Below are positions 20,351-28,700 of a DNA stretch of 64,000 bases, piece after piece. The notes beneath the pieces were generated by a model. It was not told where the DNA came from. It was given only the letters and a program-made list of their open reading frames with translations, and made no database searches. The DNA comes from Vibrio sp. Hep-1b-8 (GTDB lineage: Bacteria; Pseudomonadota; Gammaproteobacteria; Enterobacterales; Vibrionaceae): contig NZ_QEWN01000110.1 in the NCBI RefSeq assembly GCF_006124995.1, positions 43,040-107,039 on the forward strand, in the 5' to 3' direction. A program made the translations under genes and the position numbers. Numbering within the stretch: position 1 is the first letter of the stretch; each line of letters begins with the position of its first letter.

Positions 20351-20932
20351 TTAAAGCGCCAAGAATTCGATGATCTTAGCCGGATAACGCTCGAAGTTGA
20401 CGAAGCTGTGATCACCACCTTGCTCGACAGTCTGCTTAGCTCCACAAAAATGTTGCACTGCTTGACGATAGTCGAGAACTTCATCCTCGGTTTGCTGTAG
20501 CAACCAAAAGTCCGACGGCGTGTTAATAACCGGAGTGTCGAGTTGCTTGAGTTCAACAATATGGTGATGCTCTAAAACATAACGCTCTTGAGTGTACGGG
20601 TTTTCTTGCTCACCAAGAAAATCCGCAAGCAGCTCATAAGGCTTGACCGCAGGGTTAACCACTACCGCTTTAAAGGCAAACTGCGCATTGAGCCACATCG
20701 AAAAATAACCACCAAGCGAACTTCCGACCAAGCCAATCTGATAATCATCTTTATATTGATTGACAATATCCAACAGATGCTGTGCAGCTTGCTCAGGAAA
20801 ACAAGGTAAACGCGGTATCACTACCTTAATATCTGGACGATACTGTTCACAGTACTCTCGCATTAGATTTGCTTTGAGTGACAATGGTGAACTGTTAAAA
20901 CCATGAATATAAAGTAGTAAAGACGGTTTCAT
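20351..20932 (-). CDS. yqiA: YqiA family alpha/beta-fold esterase
   Basis: Alpha/beta hydrolase of 193 aa. It has the oxyanion-hole region LLYIHGFNSSPLS at residues 6-18, nucleophile elbow GLVGSSLGGYFS near residue 70 (Ser in GSSLG), and a C-terminal histidine in QGGDHSFVNF. E. coli YqiA is an esterase of unknown physiological substrate. It lies between cpdA and parE, nine bases after cpdA, as in E. coli. Confidence 0.92.
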   Translation of the reverse strand: MKPSLLLYIHGFNSSPLSLKANLMREYCEQYRPDIKVVIPRLPCFPEQAAQHLLDIVNQYKDDYQIGLVGSSLGGYFSMWLNAQFAFKAVVVNPAVKPYELLADFLGEQENPYTQERYVLEHHHIVELKQLDTPVINTPSDFWLLQQTEDEVLDYRQAVQHFCGAKQTVEQGGDHSFVNFERYPAKIIEFLAL

Positions 20933-20941
20933 TTTCTTTCC

Positions 20942-21763
20942 TCAATAGCCAGCAGAAGTGAAATCAGGCTGGAAACTGCCAGCTGGTAAGCGTTTTACTT
21001 CTGTCGACACACTACCATCGGCATGTAACTCTAGTTCACGCCAGCCAGGGGAAAGCGTATCCAACGCAAAGTCATCGCTATTAGGTTTAAACTGAACACA
21101 AGTCGATGGCGTGGCCATCACTCTCGCACCTTTATACACAACGTTCATATCTTGATGCACATGCCCACATAACACCGCTTTAACGCTGCTGTGTTTGTCT
21201 ACCACTTGCCAAAAATCTTCAGCATCTTTCAGTGCATGCTGATCTAACCAACGGCTACCAACCAACAGGGGATGATGGTGCATTAAAACAAGCGTATAAC
21301 GCTCTGGATATTCGCTGAGCTTTTCATCAAGCAGTGTCAGTTGTTGATCGCTCAAGCGACCATGAGGTACACCGACAACCTGAGAATCAAGCAATATCAT
21401 TTGCCACTTTTCACCGAGCAAGACATGTTCAACCTGTTGAATCTGAGGTGAAGGTAAGACCGAACCCATGGCCGGTTTAAAGTCATGATTGCCCGGTAAC
21501 CAGAAACATGTTTTCTCAAGTGGTGCAATGCCTTGCTCGAATCTTTGATAGGAGCCAGCAGAGTGATCCTGAGAGATATCACCCGTTGAGAGAATCGCAT
21601 CGAACGATCGCTTCTCCTGCACAATAGCGGCAATAACTGCACTAAAACTATCGAGAGTTTTAACACTGAGCAGACTACCATCCGCTGGCTCAAATAAATG
21701 AGTATCAGTAATCTGGAGTAGCTTTATACTGCCGCTATCTAAGGAACTTGACGTTACTTTCAA
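20942..21763 (-). CDS. cpdA: 3',5'-cyclic-AMP phosphodiesterase CpdA
   Basis: Class III metallophosphoesterase (273 aa) that hydrolyses cAMP and so damps CRP signalling. Metal-binding motifs occur in order: QITDTHLF, STGDISQD, LPGNHDF, LMHHHPLL and LCGHVHQD. It lies in the nudF-yqiB-cpdA-yqiA run with short gaps, suggesting one transcript. Confidence 0.95.
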   Translation of the reverse strand: MKVTSSSLDSGSIKLLQITDTHLFEPADGSLLSVKTLDSFSAVIAAIVQEKRSFDAILSTGDISQDHSAGSYQRFEQGIAPLEKTCFWLPGNHDFKPAMGSVLPSPQIQQVEHVLLGEKWQMILLDSQVVGVPHGRLSDQQLTLLDEKLSEYPERYTLVLMHHHPLLVGSRWLDQHALKDAEDFWQVVDKHSSVKAVLCGHVHQDMNVVYKGARVMATPSTCVQFKPNSDDFALDTLSPGWRELELHADGSVSTEVKRLPAGSFQPDFTSAGY

Positions 21764-21772
21764 AACTAAAAC

Positions 21773-22213
21773 CTAAATATTCAATGGAGTGCGACTGATA
21801 CCCTGTTTCAAACAAAATGACAGCCAATCACCGAGAAAACGATTGAGTTGTACCTTTTCATCTTGTTGCAGCATCTTATCATTCGGGTAGTCGTATCGAG
21901 CATTCACACGTTTAAGATGTTCACAGCTACAAACTTCTGCTACGCGAGCATCGTGGTAGAGCCTGACAGACATTGTTGGCAATGGAAATACTGGAACGTC
22001 ATCACTTTGACAAATGTCGACCAAAGTTGTGTACTTTGTGACTTCGACCACTTGAATCTGATACGTCATATAAGCAGCTTGATAGCAGCGTACATCACCG
22101 ACACTCGGCTGATAAGGCAGCAAAGCGTTCAGTTTTGCGTAATTTGTCTCATATGTGCGCATCAGGTCAGATAAATCAACATGATACGGTTTCTTTAGTG
22201 CTACGTGCGCCAT
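21773..22213 (-). CDS. yqiB: DUF1249 family protein YqiB
   Basis: Conserved protein of 146 aa with no established function. It opens MAHVALKKPYHVDLSDLMR, overlaps the 3' end of nudF by 13 bases and precedes cpdA by nine. No membrane segment or signal peptide is visible. Its constant place between nudF and cpdA in enterobacteria and vibrios suggests a link to nucleotide turnover, which is inference only. Confidence 0.88.
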   Translation of the reverse strand: MAHVALKKPYHVDLSDLMRTYETNYAKLNALLPYQPSVGDVRCYQAAYMTYQIQVVEVTKYTTLVDICQSDDVPVFPLPTMSVRLYHDARVAEVCSCEHLKRVNARYDYPNDKMLQQDEKVQLNRFLGDWLSFCLKQGISRTPLNI

Positions 22214-22830
22214 TGTCTCTTCAAACGTTGCTGGTTAAGCTCCAACCATTGCAATGCAATAATGGAGGCACCATTTTCAAATTTCCCATCAATAACCCAT
22301 TGGTAGGCTTGCTGGCGGGATACCACATGAACTCGAATATCCTCACCTTCATAGTCTAAACCATGAATCCCATTCGCTGTACTCGCATCAACTTGACCGA
22401 CATACACATCAAGTTTTTCGGAACAACCGCCTGATGAAGGGTAATACGAGGTTACTTTCTCTAACTGACCTACTTCAATACCGGCTTCTTCTACTGCTTC
22501 ACGTCGAACAACACTTTCAGCGTCTTCTTCACGATCTATCATGCCTGCGACGATTTCCAGCTGCCAAGGGCTGTCATGTTCAAGAGCGCCAACGCGGATC
22601 TGTTCAATCAATACCACCTCGTCTCTAATCGGATCGTAAGGTAGCATAGCCGCTGCGTGTCCACGCTCGAACATTTCGCGTTCGATAGTTTCACTCCACC
22701 CACCTTCAAACAACTTATGTTTGAAGCGGTACTTAATCATTTTAAAAAATCCCTGAAACAGTGTTTCTTTTGAGATTATTTCCACATCTTGGCGAGTAAA
22801 CTGCTTATGTTGCTGGTCAGACTGTTGCAT
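22201..22830 (-). CDS. nudF: ADP-ribose diphosphatase NudF
   Basis: Nudix hydrolase (209 aa) that splits ADP-ribose to AMP and ribose 5-phosphate. The Nudix box is clear around residues 97-119: glycine of GMIDREED, then RREAVEEAGIEVG. RBS AGAGAGGTG precedes ATG 22830. It is the first gene of the operon leading to parEC and is divergent from tolC. Confidence 0.95.
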   Translation of the reverse strand: MQQSDQQHKQFTRQDVEIISKETLFQGFFKMIKYRFKHKLFEGGWSETIEREMFERGHAAAMLPYDPIRDEVVLIEQIRVGALEHDSPWQLEIVAGMIDREEDAESVVRREAVEEAGIEVGQLEKVTSYYPSSGGCSEKLDVYVGQVDASTANGIHGLDYEGEDIRVHVVSRQQAYQWVIDGKFENGASIIALQWLELNQQRLKRQWRT

Positions 22831-22851
22831 TTGGCACCTCTCTGAGTGAAT

Positions 22852-22879
22852 CTTATAGTTTACTCAGACCTAAGCGTAA
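22852..22879 (-). promoter_or_regulatory. Probable promoter of nudF operon
   Basis: Minus strand -35 TTACGC (22874-22879), 16-bp spacer, -10 TATAAG (22852-22857), about 20 bp before the nudF start. Confidence 0.55.
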
Positions 22880-22948
22880 CTTCCAAGGACGTGGCTCAAC
22901 TTTTCATACAATTTTTGCAGTTTAATTTAAATTGATGAATTATATTTA

Positions 22949-22977
22949 TTGCACAGCTGGATAGTTAAGTGTAAAAC
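22949..22977 (+). promoter_or_regulatory. Sigma-70 promoter of tolC
   Basis: -35 TTGCAC (22949-22954), 17-bp spacer, -10 TAAAAC (22972-22977), about 80 bp before the tolC start. The -10 is overlapped by the palindrome at 22973-22990. Confidence 0.6.
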
Positions 22978-22990
22978 TTTGCAAAGTTTT
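22973..22990. promoter_or_regulatory. 18-bp perfect palindrome over the tolC -10/start region
   Basis: AAAACTTTGCAAAGTTTT is a perfect inverted repeat placed where a repressor would block initiation or where the nascent RNA would form a hairpin. No T tract follows closely enough for a terminator. The binding factor is unknown. Confidence 0.55.
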
Positions 22991-23063
22991 CGAGTGAATT
23001 GCCATCAATTGAGTTAAACTCTTGATGACTAATATTTTTCGTTTTTTGGCAGGAATTGAACCT

Positions 23064-24392
23064 ATGAAGAAACTGCTTCCACTAGTTATCAGTGCAGCAC
23101 TAGGCAGCCTAAGTACTCACGCTTTCGCTGATACTCTGGCAGACATTTACAATCAAGCAAAAGAGAATGACCCAACGCTACTTAGTGCCGCAGCCCAGCG
23201 TGATGCTGCCTTTGAAGCCGTGACCTCTAGCCGTGCAACACTTCTACCACAAATTAATTTGACTGCTGGTTACAACCTAACACGTGGCGACACGGATTTG
23301 GACGCGGGTAGTACTATTGACAACGATAAGAATGCGCTAACAGCTGGCATCAACTTCTCGCAAGAACTTTACCAACGTTCTAGCTGGGTTGCTCTGGATG
23401 TATCTGAAAAATCGGCACGCCAAGCAGATGCGTCTTATGCCGCAGCACAACAAGCTTTGATTCTGCGTGTTTCGACCGCGTACTTTGATGTATTGCGTGC
23501 ACAAGACAACCTAGAGTTTGTTCAGGCAGAGAAAGCAGCGGTTGGCCGTCAGTTAGAGCAAACGAAGCAACGTTTTGAGGTTGGGCTTTCAGCAATCACT
23601 GACGTACATGACGCTCAAGCACAGTACGACGCAGTACTCGCTGATGAAGTATTGGCACAAAACAGCCTAGTCAACAGCTACGAAGGTCTGCGTGAAATTA
23701 CCGGTCAAGAGCACTCGAATCTTGATGTTCTTGATACTAAGCGTTTCTCAGCAAGTAAGACATCTACGGCAATTGATGCACTAGTAAACGAAGCCCAAGA
23801 GAAAAACTTAAGCTTGCTATCTGCACGTATCGCGCAAGACGTAGCCAAAGACAACATTTCGCTAGCCAGTTCAGGACACCTACCATCGCTAACACTTGAT
23901 GGTGGATACAACTACGGCGATATTTCAGACAGCATCAACTCAAACGGCACAACCAATAACTTCAACATTGGCGTCAATCTGAATGTTCCACTATACACAG
24001 GTGGCAACATTAGCTCGCAAACTAAACAGGCTGAATACAGCTATGTTGCAGCAAGCCAAGATCTTGAAGCTGCTTACCGCAGTGTTGTGAAAGATGTTCG
24101 TGCATTCAACAACAATATCAGCGCATCAATTGGAGCGCTGCGTGCTTACGAGCAGACCGTTGTCTCGGCACAATCAGCCCTTGAAGCAACAGAAGCGGGG
24201 TTTGATGTTGGTACACGTACCATTGTTGACGTTCTAGATTCTACTCGTCGTCTATACGATGCCAATAAGAGCCTATCTAACGCTCGTTACGATTACATTC
24301 TAAGTGTGCTTCAGCTACGTCAAGCCGTTGGTACACTGAGTGAGCAAGACATCCTCGATGTTAATGCTGGTCTCAAAACGGCGAGCAAATAA
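23064..24392 (+). CDS. tolC: Outer-membrane channel TolC
   Basis: Outer-membrane exit duct for tripartite efflux pumps and type I secretion (442 aa). The signal peptide MKKLLPLVISAALGSLSTH ends around HAFA; the frame opens 14 codons earlier, but AGGAA is spaced correctly for ATG 23064. The two repeated OEP domains are visible, each starting with a long-helix segment (AAQRDAAFEAVTSSRATLLP and ARIAQDVAKDNISLASSGHLP) and containing FDVGTRTIVDVLDS or FEVGLSAITDVHDA. It is divergent from nudF and is followed by a terminator. Confidence 0.96.
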   Translation: MKKLLPLVISAALGSLSTHAFADTLADIYNQAKENDPTLLSAAAQRDAAFEAVTSSRATLLPQINLTAGYNLTRGDTDLDAGSTIDNDKNALTAGINFSQELYQRSSWVALDVSEKSARQADASYAAAQQALILRVSTAYFDVLRAQDNLEFVQAEKAAVGRQLEQTKQRFEVGLSAITDVHDAQAQYDAVLADEVLAQNSLVNSYEGLREITGQEHSNLDVLDTKRFSASKTSTAIDALVNEAQEKNLSLLSARIAQDVAKDNISLASSGHLPSLTLDGGYNYGDISDSINSNGTTNNFNIGVNLNVPLYTGGNISSQTKQAEYSYVAASQDLEAAYRSVVKDVRAFNNNISASIGALRAYEQTVVSAQSALEATEAGFDVGTRTIVDVLDSTRRLYDANKSLSNARYDYILSVLQLRQAVGTLSEQDILDVNAGLKTASK

Positions 24393-24408
24393 CGCACTAA
24401 TCATTCGA

Positions 24409-24445
24409 TAAAAAAGGCTTGCTCGATTGGAGCAAGCCTTTTTAT
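24409..24445. terminator. Bidirectional terminator between tolC and a lipoprotein gene
   Basis: AAAAAGGCTTGCTC (24411-24424) pairs with GAGCAAGCCTTTTT (24430-24443) across a five-base loop. Confidence 0.93.
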
Positions 24446-24460
24446 TTCTATCTGTCTGCG

Positions 24461-24907
24461 TTAGTAGACGGTATCTATCTTGACGTTTTTCTCGACTAAC
24501 CAATCCACTTTTTCTTCGCGTTTGATATGCAATGCCACGTCAACTGGTTGGTCCAAATCGAGGGGAATTTGCCATACAAACACAACTTCCCACTGGTTCT
24601 GATTATGGGTGCGAAGTTCGAGTAAGTCCCCGTCGATAATCCAGCTCTGATCACCTTGCTGAATAGACACGCTTTCAACATCTAGCTCCGCTGGTAAGGG
24701 TTTGTCAGATTCTAAATAGAGCGCACCATGTAGAGTACTGTCTTGCACTTCGCCAATGGTGGGCATCTTATTGATCCAAAGATTACTTTTGAGTACTACA
24801 GTGGTATCGGCGAATTCCAACTGGTTGCCTTGCTCCCAGCCTACAGGTTGTGAAGTACAGCCCACCATTAACGCCACACCAAGTGAGAGTGCTGCTAACT
24901 TTTTCAT
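24461..24907 (-). CDS. Uncharacterised lipoprotein downstream of arcB
   Basis: Protein of 148 aa beginning MKKLAALSLGVALMVGCTS, a lipoprotein signal with lipobox LMVGC. The frame extends upstream into arcB, but ATG 24907 has AAGGTGA in front and lies five bases after the arcB stop, so it is probably co-transcribed with arcB. The mature part is a small, acidic, mostly beta domain with no motif I recognise. It sits between the arcB end and the tolC terminator. Function unknown. Confidence 0.82.
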   Translation of the reverse strand: MKKLAALSLGVALMVGCTSQPVGWEQGNQLEFADTTVVLKSNLWINKMPTIGEVQDSTLHGALYLESDKPLPAELDVESVSIQQGDQSWIIDGDLLELRTHNQNQWEVVFVWQIPLDLDQPVDVALHIKREEKVDWLVEKNVKIDTVY

Positions 24908-24912
24908 TTGAT

Positions 24913-27270
24913 TCACCTTTGTCGTTCCGAGTGGTGTTGTAACCATTCTTTCAAGATATGAATATCATTGTCATACTCATTCTTTATTTCTTCAACCCAA
25001 TCGTCGATGTTTTCCCACCAAGTTGGAAAATCTGGCGACTGCGCTTTCTGCGCCACGCTCTGAATATGCTTTAATCCAATAGAGCCTGCGGCTCCTTTAA
25101 TTTTGTGAGCCTCTGAAACTATACCTTCCTGATGCTTGGCAACCATATTTGAGTCCAACACTTGCAAGTACTCTGGCATCATCTCTTCAAACATCTCTAT
25201 GCTGCTAAGTACAGGCTCTGGCCCAACAATACTGACATAGGACTCAAGCATATCTAGGTCAAGTATACGAGAATAGATCTCCCCACCTTCGGCGATCACT
25301 TCGGGCTCGACGGTTTGATACTTGGTTTGCTCCACCTCTCCTTGAGTAAACTTAGCCAGAACCTCTTGCACCGCAGTCACTGAAAGAGGTTTACTGATCG
25401 CATCATCCATCCCTTTATCAAGGTACTCTTGTTTGTTCTTGATGACATTGGCCGTCAAGGCTACCAATGGCGGCAGATCCGAGTATGTGCGTCTAAAGTA
25501 TTCTGCAACATCAAACCCGGTCATGTCTGGTAGCTGGATGTCTAGGAACACCAAGTCGTAAATTTCAGGATCAAACATTTCCATCGCTTCCATACCTGTC
25601 ATGGCAACAGAAACTTCATGTCCCATACTCTCTAGCAGTGAGCGAGCAACCGTAATATTGAGCTCAATATCCTCAACCATAAAGATATTGAGTTCTTGCG
25701 ATGGTGCAGCCACTGATGATAAAGACTCTTCAACTTCTGCCAATGGCACACTGATAGTGACGGTGAAAGTACTGCCAAATCCCTCTTCACTCGAGACGGT
25801 AATATCGCCGTTCATCATATTGATTAGCTGCTTTGACACAGCAAGACCGATACCTGTTCCGACTGCATGCAGGTTGTCTTTCCCAGACTTGACCTGATAG
25901 TACATGGCAAAGATTTTTTCGAGCTCAGCTTCTGGGATACCGATACCGCTATCCTCTATCTCCATCGTAATATGAGCGTGTTGGTCTTCTATCTCAGAGC
26001 TGACCGTCATCACCACCCCTCCCTCTTTGGTAAACTTCATCGCATTGCTGACGAGGTTCCAAAGTACCTGACGGAGACGAGTCGCATCGACTTCAATCGC
26101 ACTAGGCAGTTCGCTCAGACGTTCCAGATCAAAGCGCAGCCCTTTCTGCGACGCCATCAATGCAGAGATGCTCTCCATCTCTGCGACAAATTCTTCAAAA
26201 TTAAGTGTCGATGGATAAAGTTCGAGTTTGCGGCGGTCAAACTTGTCCATATCAATAATGTCGTTGAAGATGTTACCCAAGGTAATTGCACTGACATTAA
26301 TGGTCTGCATATGGTTACGCTGCTCTTCGGTAAGCTGAGTATCAAGCAGCATTCGACTCAAACCAACGATACCGTTAAGGGGGGTGCGTAGCTCATGACT
26401 GATCGTCGATATAAATGTTGTTTTATCTCGGCTGGCTTTTTCTAGCGATTCTTCATGGCGCTTACGCTCTGTGATATCACGGCCAAAGCCCACCAGACCT
26501 AAGTGACAGCCCTCTTTGCTGTAGAAAGGGACTTTACGCAATTCGAAATAGTTTTTACGTCCATCAGGATACTCAAGCCACTGCTCATAAGTTAGCGCTT
26601 GATTATCAGAGAAAACTTTCTGGTCTGTATCAACAATTTGTTGAGCGACTTCCTTGCTGTAAACATCCCAAGGTGTCAGACCGACCAGTTGACTCTCTTT
26701 CTTACCCGTCAGCTCTTCCATTGCTCGGTTACAGCCGGAGAAAACGCCCTCTGCGTTGCGGTAGTAAATAAGGTCAGGAGAAGCATCAATAAACGAACGT
26801 AGCAGTGCGGTTCTCTCCGCCAATTCGACCTGTGTTTTCTCACGCTGATAGACCTCATTCTCAAGGTCTTTCATCGCTTCTTCACGCGCTTCTTCAGCTT
26901 TAATACGCTCTTCAATTTCTTGATTAAGCTTGGCAATGTTTTGTTGAAGCTTGTGGTTGAGTTCCTGATCTCGTGAACGCATATCTTTCAATTTCGAGAC
27001 AAGCTTGGAGAGACGTTGGCGCGATTCTTCCAATTGATCGACAACCACCGATAGAAAATACACCGCCCAAGGAGTAATTAATAAGCCAAAGAAAACTGAG
27101 CGTACGATGTCGATGTCATCGACGTGCCCACTTAAAACAAGAGTAATTCCGACTTGGACAACAACAGCAAGTGCCACCAAGGCCAAAGCAAGAAGAATAG
27201 AAAAACGCAGAATGCCCAGTTTGACTAACAAATCGACATAATACTGCGCAAGATTTTTAATCGGCTTCAT
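24913..27270 (-). CDS. arcB: Aerobic respiration control hybrid sensor kinase ArcB
   Basis: Tripartite membrane sensor kinase (785 aa) that senses quinone redox state and phosphorylates ArcA. Two membrane helices (about 22-46 and 58-79) are followed by a coiled coil, a PAS domain (about 155-270), HisKA with His292 (TISHELRTPLNG), an ATPase domain with N box near 405 and G boxes near 440 and 471, a receiver with Asp577 (VFLDIQLPD), and an HPt domain with His722 (EAHKIKGAAGS). Cys180 is present, but the position of the second redox cysteine of E. coli (Cys241) is Tyr241; another cysteine lies at 255. It is followed by yhcC upstream, as in E. coli. Confidence 0.97.
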   Translation of the reverse strand: MKPIKNLAQYYVDLLVKLGILRFSILLALALVALAVVVQVGITLVLSGHVDDIDIVRSVFFGLLITPWAVYFLSVVVDQLEESRQRLSKLVSKLKDMRSRDQELNHKLQQNIAKLNQEIEERIKAEEAREEAMKDLENEVYQREKTQVELAERTALLRSFIDASPDLIYYRNAEGVFSGCNRAMEELTGKKESQLVGLTPWDVYSKEVAQQIVDTDQKVFSDNQALTYEQWLEYPDGRKNYFELRKVPFYSKEGCHLGLVGFGRDITERKRHEESLEKASRDKTTFISTISHELRTPLNGIVGLSRMLLDTQLTEEQRNHMQTINVSAITLGNIFNDIIDMDKFDRRKLELYPSTLNFEEFVAEMESISALMASQKGLRFDLERLSELPSAIEVDATRLRQVLWNLVSNAMKFTKEGGVVMTVSSEIEDQHAHITMEIEDSGIGIPEAELEKIFAMYYQVKSGKDNLHAVGTGIGLAVSKQLINMMNGDITVSSEEGFGSTFTVTISVPLAEVEESLSSVAAPSQELNIFMVEDIELNITVARSLLESMGHEVSVAMTGMEAMEMFDPEIYDLVFLDIQLPDMTGFDVAEYFRRTYSDLPPLVALTANVIKNKQEYLDKGMDDAISKPLSVTAVQEVLAKFTQGEVEQTKYQTVEPEVIAEGGEIYSRILDLDMLESYVSIVGPEPVLSSIEMFEEMMPEYLQVLDSNMVAKHQEGIVSEAHKIKGAAGSIGLKHIQSVAQKAQSPDFPTWWENIDDWVEEIKNEYDNDIHILKEWLQHHSERQR

Positions 27271-27352
27271 CGAGAACTCCGCACGGTAACAGTCGTTAAA
27301 TATTACCTGTTTTCACTACCGACAGCTAAAGGAATCCTTACAACAAAAAGTG

Positions 27353-27592
27353 CTAATTCTCTGATGTGTGATGCACACAGGTCTGATTGCGACCGTTGGC
27401 TTTTGCTTGGTACAAAGCACTGTCAGCCAAAGCGATAATCGTTTCGCTGCTGGTCATCGGTTTAGGCACAATCGAAACAAGACCAATACTGGTCGTGATC
27501 TGGTTGGATACCTCAGATTTCTGATGCTCTAGAGCAAGTTCAGCCACACCTTCATGAATACGCTGAGCCACTAAGAGTGCGCCTGATTTTTC
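27353..27592 (-). pseudogene. Remnant of a GGDEF (diguanylate cyclase) domain
   Basis: The minus strand encodes EKSGALLVAQRIHEGVA... through TTSIGLVSI, ADSALYQAKANGRNQ to a stop at 27353. This is the C-terminal third of a GGDEF domain, including the SIG strand and the ALYxAKxxGRN helix. The signature GGDEF loop and everything before it are missing; in frame, the sequence upstream of about 27592 no longer resembles the family. It cannot be an active cyclase, and a GTG at 27571 is only formally a start. It most likely remains from a deleted gene between arcB and yhcC. Confidence 0.75.
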
Positions 27593-27693
27593 GCATAAAT
27601 AGCTATTGCTGCAAAAATAGCAAGTAGGATGACAACAAAGTCAAAACCGTGCCCGCGGGTAGAGTCCCACAACCAAACTAATACTTGCTCCAT
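27571..27693 (-). CDS. Possible 40-aa single-pass membrane peptide
   Basis: An ATG at 27693 opens a 40-codon frame (MEQVLVWLWDSTRGHG..., ending KNQAHS) with a continuous hydrophobic stretch (FDFVVILLAIFAAIAIYA) followed by a basic residue. It overlaps the 5' end of the GGDEF remnant in another frame. The ribosome binding site is weak (AGAG at suitable distance). It may be a real small membrane protein or a by-product of the decay that truncated the GGDEF gene. I do not recognise a family. Confidence 0.35.
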   Translation of the reverse strand: MEQVLVWLWDSTRGHGFDFVVILLAIFAAIAIYAKNQAHS

Positions 27694-27752
27694 TTATAAC
27701 TCTGACTCAATGAATAATCTTTATAAGGGTACAAAAGATATCAGCTTATTGC

Positions 27753-28700
27753 TTAATTATCAGCCTTTAATATCGGCCTTGTATATTCAAATGGTTGATT
27801 TATCAAAGAGCCTTGCGCCCCTAACTGGTGTAGAGAACGACCGATTTGAGTCATGGCTAACCAACGGTTTTCACACCATAAAGGTGCCAATAACGTAGGT
27901 CTACGTGCTGCTGAAGAGACACGGTGATACACCACTTCGGGAGGTGTCATACGTATTAGCTCACTGGCAATCGACACGTATTCTTGGAGCTCTGGAGCTG
28001 CCAACTTGCCCGCTTTCCATGCTTTGGCCATGGTGCTGCCTTCGACAATATGAAGACCATGAAGTTTAATGCCGTCCGTGCCAACCGCCAATACTTGCTT
28101 CATTGTCGCGATATTGTCTTCACGTGTTTCTCTGGGTAAGCCCACAATCAGGTGCGTACAAACTTTGATGCCAAGTGCGCGTGCACGTCGAGTAATCTCA
28201 GCATAACATTCGAAATCATGGCCTCGGTTGATGCGCTTTAGCGTCTGATTGTTTGCCGTTTGTAAACCGAGCTCCAGCCAGATTTCGTACCCTTGTTCGA
28301 CGTAATTTGCCAACAGTTCTAGGACGGCATCAGGAACACAGTCAGGACGAGTCCCTACGCACAATCCCACAATGTCAGCCGCTTTCAATGCTTGCTCGTA
28401 CATGTTTTTAAGTACCTGTACTTCGGCATAAGTACTTGTATAAGCCTGAAAATAGGCAAGGTAGCGCTTGGCTCGAGAAATCTCTCCAGCTCGATCGATT
28501 AACTGCTCATGGATAGTTTTTATTTGCGCGGCTTCATCAGCGAACGAAGCGACATTGCAAAATGTGCATCCACCACGGCCAATCGTGCCGTCTCGATTTG
28601 GGCAGCTGAACCCACCATGCAGTGTCAGTTTATGAACTTTTTCCCCGTACCTTCTCTGTAAGTCTTGTCCAATAGTGTTGACCAGCTCGTGAAGTTGCAT
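27753..28700 (-). CDS. yhcC: Radical SAM protein YhcC (TIGR01212 family)
   Basis: Radical SAM enzyme of 315 aa with unknown substrate. The N-terminal half has the cluster motif GGCTFCNVASF following CPNRDGTIGRG around residues 33-50, then VGTRPDCVPD, LELGLQTAN and GHDFECYAEITRRARALGI typical of the elongator-type radical SAM fold. It lies between arcB and gltB, as in E. coli. Length matches the family. Confidence 0.95.
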   Translation of the reverse strand: MQLHELVNTIGQDLQRRYGEKVHKLTLHGGFSCPNRDGTIGRGGCTFCNVASFADEAAQIKTIHEQLIDRAGEISRAKRYLAYFQAYTSTYAEVQVLKNMYEQALKAADIVGLCVGTRPDCVPDAVLELLANYVEQGYEIWLELGLQTANNQTLKRINRGHDFECYAEITRRARALGIKVCTHLIVGLPRETREDNIATMKQVLAVGTDGIKLHGLHIVEGSTMAKAWKAGKLAAPELQEYVSIASELIRMTPPEVVYHRVSSAARRPTLLAPLWCENRWLAMTQIGRSLHQLGAQGSLINQPFEYTRPILKADN

